Shown: positions 21,314-29,450 of the stretch, in pieces
How positions within the stretch are numbered: position 1 is the first letter of the stretch
Layout: each line of letters starts with the position of its first letter
NCBI GenBank assembly: GCA_002964805.2
Contig: PUDQ02000003.1
Location: forward strand, 2,976,001-3,040,000
Length of the DNA stretch: 64,000 nt
Reading direction: 5' to 3'
DNA from: Trametes villosa
Lineage: Eukaryota; Basidiomycota; Agaricomycetes; Polyporales; Polyporaceae
Translations under genes and position numbers: made by a program
The notes under the pieces: generated by a model
Databases searched by the model: none
The model's input: only the letters and a program-made list of their open reading frames with translations
Told to the model about the DNA's origin: nothing

Positions 21314-24300
21314 ATGCGCCGCAGACCTCTCAAGCGGGCACGGCCAGACCTGGAAGATTCCCACTGCGAGTTCGACATCGCTGCGTCAGAGGCGGACGCT
21401 ACTCATATCCCCCCAATCTCCACTACTCCCGTCGTCCACATCGACAATGTCTCCTCCGACCTGCACCGAGTCTTCCGGGAGTCGGTACCGCTCTCCAGCC
21501 CATCCGTCTCTGCAAGCCCGATGCCGCTACCCGCTCCTGGTCTCGCGCCCGGAATAAACATAGGGATCACGGAGGATTGGGACCCATTCCTCCCGCGGGC
21601 CTCGCCTTCGAATGCGGACGCTGAGAGCACCCAAGCAGGCGACGGCTCCGAAGATCAACCACCCCCGGCGGTCTGCGACGAGTCCGACCAGATCCACGCA
21701 CCCCGGTATGAAAGCTCGGTAAGTCCGGTCTCACAGACTGGTCAGATTGCGCATCTGACCACCTGCCCCTTTCTTAGGACGAGCCTATGAAGCGGTGGAT
21801 ACCTTTGGCCCAGGACTATCTAGACGAGAACATACACTACGAAGGGCGCGGAGACTTCACGTCCGACGAATGCCCTGGCTGCAAGTCGCGCGGAGACCAA
21901 GGCCCTCCGTGCATGCCCACTATCCGATGCCTGGATTGCTCGCCGAAGATGTATTGTGAGGGATGCGTGGTGACGCGGCACGAGGACATGCCGTTCCATG
22001 TCTTACAGGTGCGTCCGCCGGCACCGCATCGCTTGAGAACTTCACGCTGACACGAGTATAGCGCTGGACAGGTCGCTTCTTCGAGCGCACCTCGCTTCGC
22101 GACCTCGGGCATGCCATCCAGCTGGGCCATGCGGACGGTACGTCTTCCCCAACGCCGCGGTTCCCACGCGTCGACTTCTGCGTCATCGACGTCAACGGTC
22201 AGCACAAGGTCGACCTGCGGTTTTGCGGCTGCGACATGGCCGGGCCCGCTGGAACACCCGCTCAACAGCTCCTTCGCCGAGGCCTGTATCCTGCAACCGA
22301 CAGCGAACCACACACAGCCTTCACCTACCGCGTGCTCGAACACTACCACCTGCAAAGTGTGCAAGGGAAGGTGTCGATGTTCGACTACTACCGCACCCTA
22401 GAACGCCTCACGGACAACACCGGGACGAAGAAGCTCCTCGATCGCTACAAGACGTTCATGCAGGTTGTCGCCCAATGGCACTTCCTCAAGCGGCTGAAGA
22501 GAGCCGGTCAAGGGCACAGCGCGGATGGCGTAGAGGAGACTAAACAGGGGGAACTCGCGGTACGTTGCCCCGCGTGTCCGCGTCTGGAGTGCAACCTACC
22601 GCCGCAGTGGGAGAGCGTGCCGGAGAACAAGAAGTACGTGTCAACATCGCGAAGTATGCGCTTACTCACGCATGCGTACACAGATATCTTTACACACTCT
22701 GCGCCTCCATGGACGCCTGCTTCCGCTTCAAGCGACGCGCCGTATCTAACGAGGAGAAGGATCCAATTTTGGGCAGCGGGTGGGGGTATTTCGTCGAGGA
22801 TAAGGCTTACAAGCAGCTGCTGGAAGAGTACGGCGATCAGACCGAGGTACGCTCAGTTTTGGCGGTCCGACAACGCGACGTCCTCTAATCCGTCTTCCAC
22901 TTCGCCCAAATAAGCACCTGCACCGGCCTTTCCGCGATAGATCACGCAAACACGAAGTATCACAAGGGCTATGCGGCGATGGGCATTGGCGCCGTCCTCT
23001 GCTCTCGCCATGAATTCATCCTGCCCAACGGGGTGGGCGATACACAGAAGGGCGAAAAGTGAGTACAAGTATATATGCGCGCCCCTCGGCCGCCTCTCAC
23101 AAGTCGGGAGCTAATATCATCTATCAGACACGTCAATATGGATTATATATTCACGTGCTCAATGTGCCACCACCGCCACGTCGGCAAGCACATTTGCTAC
23201 GATATTGCATGCCAATGGTGTCGACATCTCCTCGCGCGACTGGAGAAGTTCCCTGAAGACATCCGCATCGCGCTACCGGAGGGCTCGATCGTCTACTCCA
23301 TTCCAAAGCTACACTGGCACAGTCACAAGCAACTCGACCACTCGAAGTTCTCGTTGAACTACCGCGTTGGCACAGGCAGGAACGATGGCGAGGGCTCCGA
23401 GCGGCGGTGGTGGGAGCTCCAACCGATCGCCAGTAGCACGAAGATGATGGGACCGGGCCAGCGGCAGGGGGTGTTGGAAGACCAGTGGGGTTACGCTAAC
23501 TGGCGGAAGTATGTGACTCTAGGTATGTTTATTTCTCCTCCTTCAACAGCCCGGGCACACGTCCACAACGCGTGTCGCCATGCGTCGCGCGCGCTCTCCT
23601 GGGCACGCGTCCGCGACACGCGTGGTATCGCGCATCTCCGGACACGCGTGGTATCGCGCATCCCCGGACACGCGCTGTATTGCGCGCCAGTGGAAACGCG
23701 TCTGCGGGTGGTATCGCGCGTCACGACGCGTGGTATCGCGTGTCGCGACGCGTGGTATCCCTGTGGCGCGTCGATCATGACGTCACGCGTCTGGCCAGGT
23801 CCCAGGAACCTCGGGCGCGTGTCACGGCATGCTGAGGTGCGAGCATCCGACTACATCGGAGCGCTGCATATGATGTCATGCTACCTGGGCTGCCCGCGCG
23901 CAGGACGTCGTGCGCTCGTGTTCCTCGCTGTGACCTTGCGCGCACCTGGGAACTGCTCTATAGTCTATGTCTGCATTGATCTAATGTTCTGCCTACAGCT
24001 TGGACTCTCTCTAGCCGCTTGGAGGACGCGCTCTCAAGCTATGCTGAGCATCGCACCCTGCTCACCTCCCTGACTGCCTCCCTCAAACGGCGCCACATCA
24101 ACACCTGGAAGAAGGCAGTGACTGAGTGGGAGAAGGACAATACACGTGAGGATCCGTATATCGCTGCTGGTAATGGTACGTCCGTCGCGCCTCCGTCGCG
24201 GATATTGTATTGATGACCGACCACTAGAAATAACTGAGGCGCAAGTGCGCCAGCAAATGGCAGCAGAAGAACAAGCGGCTAGCGCTCAACCGGGCTACAC

Positions 24301-25486
24301 GGCGCGACATGAAGTTAGCGTACTAGGGTTCATGACGATGGGCCTAGATCTCGAAGAGCAGCAGTGCGTCATGCCCGCCTGCGCCCGTTTGAGCTGAGTA
24401 CTGACGACCATCAGGGCTCGACTGCAGGAGGACGCTAAGGGCTCCCCCGGCTCCCGGCTTCCCCTTCTCTTCGAACGCCGCACCGCGCTCCGAACGCGCA
24501 TACAGAAATTTCGCAGCCTGCAAGCTACCTACATGCCCGCCGCCCTCCCACTCCTCTCTCAGCTGCCCCAAGCCCAGACGGATACCGAGCTTATCGAGAA
24601 CATCCGGCTATGCCTCCCATCCGACATCTCCGCCCCACACCGCGCAGCGGTATGCAGCCCGGAGCTGCTCACGCTCGAGTCTCGACTTCGCGAGGCGCAG
24701 TGTCGCGACGCGTTACAGGACATACGCAACAAAATTCACACTCTCCACCACCTCCACCGGTACAAGCAGGCCAACGTTCGTCATCAAGGCCCAAACACGC
24801 GCGCGCAGAGCGAGCTCGACGCGCAAGCGAGTCGACGCGATCGCGCGGTGCAGAAGTATCGGCGCGCACGGCGGGCGAAGCTCGCGCTAGATGGACCTGG
24901 CGCATGGGAGGAGGTCCTGCGCGTTCTCCGAGACGAGGACGTTCGAGGTGTTGTGGCGATCAATGTCGACAAACCGCGGAAGAACAAGAAATCACACAAG
25001 GGCAAGGGCGGCGACGAGGCAAGCAGGCCTGGAGACGGTCATCGCACGGTATCCTGGATCTGGAACGCGTCCGACGCGACCGGCAAGGACGCGCACGTCG
25101 AGTCGCTTCGAATCGAATGGCTCAAAGCTCGGGCGCGCTGCATGCGATGGGAGGAGGAGACCCAGATCCTCCCGGAGGAGACGCGTCGAGTGCTCGCGAC
25201 GATGCGTCACGAGGAGGAGGAGTGGGTCCGCCGGGCTGGTGCACGCTCTGAAGTGGACAGCCGTCTGCAGGAGGGCCTGGTATCGTATGCGTACGATCAG
25301 GCACAGATCCGGAGAGCGATGCGCGTAGTTTTCAGAGCGGTTTGTATAGACAATGCCCTGGCTGCCAACGGCGGTACCGGTCCCGAATGGGACCCACCTG
25401 TGGGGTATGTTCTAACAAGCTCTGAAGGTTATCAGCCCTCAGACGCTGTTGCACGGGCTTGGGTAGAGTCAGAGGAGCTAGAGTAG
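21314..25486 (+). CDS. KDZ transposase of outer element (about 1,100 aa)
   Basis: Exons by eye: 21314-21718, 21778-22008, 22062-22633, 22684-22846, about 22915-23058, 23128-23522, 23999-24175, 24228-24363, 24415-25486. After a Ser/Pro-rich N-terminus comes the CxC2-type cluster (DECPGCKSR..IRCLDC..YCEGCVVTRHED), then FMQVVAQWHFLKRL. The RNase H-fold core follows: YTLCASMDACFRFKRR, AIDHANTKYHKGY, GIGAVLCSRH, NMDYIF, CYDIACQWCRHLLARL and GRNDGEGSERRWW. The C-terminal half is Arg-rich and helical with SWIWNASD and RIEWLKARARCMRWEEE. The exon 4/5 junction does not close in frame by one base in my model. The 476-bp intron at 23,523-23,998 holds a minisatellite. Divergent from TET/JBP. Confidence 0.85.
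23585..23775. repeat. 26-bp minisatellite in a KDZ transposase intron
   Basis: Tandem degenerate units around CACGCGTGGTATCGCGCATC, about 26 bp long, five or more copies. They fill much of an intron roughly nine times longer than its neighbours. Confidence 0.75.
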
Positions 25487-25572
25487 TATATTTATGACTA
25501 TTTATTTCGTTCCAATGCCGCCCCAAATGCGCCAGCAGTGTATGTCGGAAATGCGACAACATACCACACAGG
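25487..25572. other. 3' flank of outer KDZ transposase
   Basis: Short gap between the transposase stop and the 41-bp repeats; AT-richer, no gene. Likely polyadenylation region. Confidence 0.4.
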
Positions 25573-25662
25573 TAAGCGCCCGCGCGAGGCTACTGGCCGC
25601 TTTGGGAGGTGCAAAAGCGCCCGCGCGAGGCTGCTGGCCGCTTTGGGAGGTGCGAAAGCGCC
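25573..25662. repeat. 41-bp subterminal repeats, right end of outer KDZ element
   Basis: Exact reverse complement of positions 1-90. By analogy with the inner element, where such repeats start about 170 bp from the end, the true terminus should lie within a few hundred bp to the right, before or near the KDZ fragment at 25,885. Confidence 0.75.
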
Positions 25663-25884
25663 CGGAGGAGGCGGTCTACCCTTTTGGGACGCTATGCGCC
25701 ACCGGCGGAAGGTGCCGAACCGCATTCGGACGTCCTGGCGGGCATTGCGGGGGAAGGGCGGCGGACCTACCGCTTCGGGAAGGCAGCCGAGAAGCCGAAG
25801 GGGGCCCAAGAGGCACCACCGGAGCCCACCGGAGGAACCTGAAACTTCAGGTGCACAGCCGGCATTATTTGTATGAGGGGCCAG
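25663..25884. other. Probable right end of outer element, no gene
   Basis: GC-rich sequence between the 41-bp repeats and the KDZ remnant. I could not define a terminal inverted repeat because the left partner is outside the window. Confidence 0.35.
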
Positions 25885-27362
25885 GCAAACAACCGGTAGT
25901 TGAAGTTTCATTTCCACACCAGATGGTGGCGGATGAGATGGCGAGGGTCAGCACGGAGTACCTGGCCGAGGTTGAGGATACGATCGATCCCAGCGACTTG
26001 GCCGCCTGGAGGGACGCCGAGGCAAGCTGGAAGGCTCGGGTGGTCGACATCACGAAGCATAACGGCTTGGAAAACCCGTACGAGCCGCCGGCGGAAGCAT
26101 GTGAGCTTGCGCTCGCTCTGCCTCTTGCCCAGCTAACGTGCGCTCTAGCGTTGACTACGGAGGACATTCTTGCCCAGCTCAACGAAGAACGGGCTGCGAA
26201 GGGGCTGGTCGAGAAAAGCGGGGGCGTGAGCGTCGTCCACACCGTGTTGGACCTGCGGGAAGAGAAGTCAGTGATGCCCGCCCTCGTTCTTCGCCGTGTA
26301 CTGAATGACTGTTAGGGAAAGGCTGACAGATGCTATCCTGGCGTTCGATAAGAAGAAGGGCGAGAAGGAGCGCCGCCGGTTGCAAGCCCGCGTGGATACC
26401 TTTTGTGAACGGTCGGGTGCGTGCAGGGACTTGTACGAGGGCACCATCCAGGCCACCATCGATACGGCCGCCGCACAGCTAGAGACAACAGAGTGCGACA
26501 TCACGGACGATCTGGCCAAGCGGGTCCCTGTCAGCTCGAACGATAAGGGGAAGGTCCCGAGACCCGTCGAGCCCAGATGTTCGCGCACTGCGCAGGAGAT
26601 GCTAGCCGCACTTAAAACTGCGACGTTCCACCTGCCGTCTGACTGCCACAGTGCGGTGTGCGCGCATTCAGCCATGTCAGAGTACGTCGCGATTGAGAAG
26701 GCCCTTCGTGAAGGCCAGGCCAACGAGGCCTTGGACGCAGTGCGGCTTCATCTCACGACGTATCTGGCGCTGAAGGTGCGCAAGACGCAGGGTGAGGGAA
26801 TCCTTCACAACACAGAGGCGGACAGGCGCCTGGAGCATCAGCAATCCGCGCAAGTGTCTTACATGTCTTGGTCTGACCATGATGTCTGGTTAGTGTCTTT
26901 CAATAGTCTTTGTCTGATTTTACCGTCTTGGTCTGTTGAGGGCCGTCCTGGAGACATCAGACACTGTACATATATAAATGACATGTGTCTTGCCATCAGG
27001 ATTTGGTCTTGAGTCAAGCTGTCATTTCTTACAAGCAAGTCTTATACTTTCTGAGTAAGCATGTGTCTTCCTGGTAAGAAAAGTGTCTTAACACCAGACA
27101 GGGTCTGAAAAGACTAAGGTTAGCAATTATGCCCAATACTTCAAAGATGTATTAGCTTGCTATCATTCTCTTATATGATCTAGCTAACAGTGAATAAGCA
27201 GCTTGTCCCAGCCTAGGATATAGTATTACATACCACTCATGATAGATTAGAGTAGGTACTGATATTCAATGACTCCTGCTCCATGCAAACATGTCAATCA
27301 TTTTTAGACTTCTTGATCCATATAGTTTCCTGATGCTATAGTGATTCAAGTGCATGCCTTTA

Positions 27363-27640
27363 CTGTAGAGATCAGACCGTAGCGGCGCGTCACAGGTCAC
27401 AAAGGCCTCCGCCTCGCCGCTATTGGGTCCTCGGTCACCGGTCACAGAGGCCGCCGCCGCTTGTGACCGAGGTACCGTACACCGTAGCGCCCGCCGCCGC
27501 TAGCGCGGCGGCGGTTCGTAGCGTCACAGTCGCCGCTCCGGACGGCGCCGTCACAGGTCACCGCGGACCCTGCCGCTCCGCCGCATCGTATCGGGCCTGT
27601 CACATCCAGACCCGCCGCCGCTACGGTCTGATCTCTACAG
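27363..27640. mobile_element. TA-flanked MITE (278 bp)
   Basis: Terminal inverted repeats of about 25 bp (CTGTAGAGATCAGACCGTAG inward from both ends), flanked by TA (27361-27362 and 27641-27642), as for Tc1/mariner-type insertions. The inside is very GC-rich with several GTCAC..GGTCAC repeats, in sharp contrast to its AT-rich host sequence. No coding capacity. Confidence 0.85.
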
Positions 27641-27860
27641 TATTGGCTTGAACTCAATTTATACTTGAGTCAATATTTCTTGTACTGGGATAGTTTCAGG
27701 ACTTTAAGAACTACACTGATGGTATTACATGACATAGAGAAAGTATCAGAACAGAGAAGGGACTTATATGTTAGTAGGTTGTTGCCCACCTGACACTAGC
27801 ATATGCATGTAAAGAAGAAGTATTAAGAAGCAGCATATATTGACCTACACTTGCAGCCCT

Positions 27861-28070
27861 AGCAAGGTGCTATGGTGCAGTGGCAAACTGTGCCCGGGAG
27901 GAACATGCTGAATCCGTGAGGTCAGTGGTTCAACTCCGGGAGATGGCAAATGTGTGGGCCCCCTCAGGGATCACTTCGGAGAGTAGGTGCTCCCATCATG
28001 GTATGGGGTGGTGTATACAAGTGTAATATCACTTTTATATCATTTTATTACACAAAATTGGTGGTACGAA
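27861..28070 (+). mobile_element. tRNA-derived SINE-like unit
   Basis: A box-like GGTGCAGTGGC near 27,874 and a B box GGTTCAACTCC at 27,927-27,937, about 50 bp apart, match an RNA polymerase III internal promoter. No acceptor stem pairs and no cloverleaf forms, so it is not a working tRNA gene. An unrelated tail with AT-rich repeats (ATATCACTTTTATATCATT) follows. Boundaries approximate. Confidence 0.5.
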
Positions 28071-28690
28071 AAGTGGTTTTGAGGAGGTACCTACCCTTGA
28101 TCTTGTATCTGTCTTGAGAAGGGCTTATTCAAGACACCTTCTTCTTGCTACAGACCTGTAAGACCAAAGTGACCCGCTCCAGCACAGGGGCCTAACTTGT
28201 GCAAGACCAGATGTCTTGGTCTGATTACATGTCTGGGGTGTCTGATGCTCTTCATCAAGACACTCAAGACACTTGCACATATTGCTGATGAGGAGAAGCG
28301 TCGAGTGATGGACCTCTGGAAAGACAAGTACCGCGCGGTGCGCATCGTGCTGCTCGTCCTCGGCATGCCCGACGACCACGAGAAGTACCGACCTCTGCAT
28401 GAGGAGGACTGCAAGCCCTTCACCATTTTGGAGGCCGAAGACAAGGGTCCACGCAGTCGATTCCTGCCGACTTGGATTTGGGGCGACTTCGGTTGGGCGG
28501 AGAAGGTAGAGAACGGCGAGGTCCGCCGCTTCGTGGGCCACGGTATGGCTGTCTATCTATGTCGCGCGAACAAAGCTGACGTTGGCACACAGCGTTGCAG
28601 GCGCATTGGTTCCGCCACAGCGCTCTCAAGACTCGCTGGGAGGAGGAAGTGAACGTCCGGCTCGAGGAGATGTGGCGCACGGTCACATTC

Positions 28691-28978
28691 TGTAAAAACT
28701 CACAGAGTCGGGCACTTCTGATGCCCGCGGTCTCCAAGTACTCTGGTCCGGGCTCTATTAGGGCTCGGCGTACTCGGGAGATGGTGGGGCAGTTGTAGAA
28801 GGCTGCCCTCACCAGACGCGCGGGCTCCGAATACCCGCGCGTCGTACGCGTCTATCTAATACATGATATCTACGCGGTATCTTATCCTAGCGCAACTAGC
28901 GCTAGGTACATCTCGCGACATAGCGCAACTAGCGCTATGTCCTGCAATAACCCGTAACGACCACGGAGGGTCGTTACA
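28691..28978 (-). repeat. 3' LTR
   Basis: 288 bp, coding-strand ends TGTAACGACC and TTTTTACA. It contains internal hairpins, among them GTAACGACC with GGTCGTTAC, and GCGCGGG with CCCGCGC. Confidence 0.93.
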
Positions 28979-28992
28979 CTCTCCCCCTCTAG
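28979..28992 (-). promoter_or_regulatory. Polypurine tract next to 3' LTR
   Basis: On the minus strand AGAGGGGGAGAG directly precedes the LTR start TGTAACG. This is the plus-strand DNA primer position expected for a minus-oriented retroelement and confirms that the left LTR is the 3' one. Confidence 0.8.
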
Positions 28993-29450
28993 ACCCGTTG
29001 TACGGGTCTACAATAGAGTATTATAGTAAAAGGAACGACTGCTGATATTCGCAGTCATAGCACTATATGATACAAAGAGTTGCGCATAGTGCGTGCGCAA
29101 CTCATATATATACAATGAGTTAGTGAGTCAAGTAGGCTCACGGTGTGGTCACAGCAGTGTAGTGGGATATATACACGACTGCAGATATTAGCAGTCATAC
29201 CACTACACTACCATGATATGGTAGTGTTCTTGTTTTTGGGTTATGGATGCGCGCACCGTGGGGTGCGGCTATGTACATTAGTACCGCAGCTATGGCGGAC
29301 GAACCGATCAATTTTTGACGCAGATCGGTTGCGTTATGCCCAAGGAGACGATAATATCGTCTCCTACGGGGACTGCAAATATTTGCAGTCATACCGTCGT
29401 GGTATACGACGAGTGCATGACGGATGCACTCGAAGGTTGTGATTAGACAC
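28993..29450 (-). other. Hairpin-rich 3' untranslated region of the retrotransposon
   Basis: Between the extra ORF and the polypurine tract. It holds at least three stem-loops built on GACTGC..GCAGTC (about 29,038, 29,176 and 29,371) and GTTGCGCA..TGCGCAAC near 29,080. No ORF of note. Confidence 0.6.

Larger units (their letters stand above)
26836..28290. mobile_element. 1.45-kb insertion in KDZ remnant 3, with short terminal inverted repeats
   Basis: The KDZ coding sequence breaks near 26,835 and resumes near 28,285. The break ends share CATCAGCAAT, five bases, then CAAGTGTCTT on the left, and the inverted equivalent on the right (AAGACACTTG .. ATTGCTGATG). Many GTCTTG motifs lie near both ends. 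The interior is AT-rich and non-coding and itself holds a MITE and a SINE-like unit. I see no clean target duplication; class unknown. Confidence 0.6.
25885..28690 (+). pseudogene. KDZ transposase remnant 3, C-terminal part only
   Basis: Starts mid-protein (VVEVSFPHQMVADEMARV, matching the segment after the catalytic Glu in the two full copies). It continues through SDLAAWRDAEASWKARVVDI, TTEDILAQLNEERAAKGL, VLDLREEK and the Arg/Glu-rich helices (about 26,308-26,850). An insertion of about 1.45 kb follows, then the tail resumes at 28,285 with DEEKRRVMDLWKDKYRAV, LPTWIWGDFGW and LKTRWEEEVNVRLEEMWRTV. It is cut at FCK by the left LTR at 28,691. The catalytic core is absent, so it is dead. The 5' part may lie left of the window if the outer element inserted into it. 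Confidence 0.8.

Noticed and set aside
27866..27950. Functional tRNA gene
   Set aside because: A and B boxes are present but no acceptor or anticodon stems pair.
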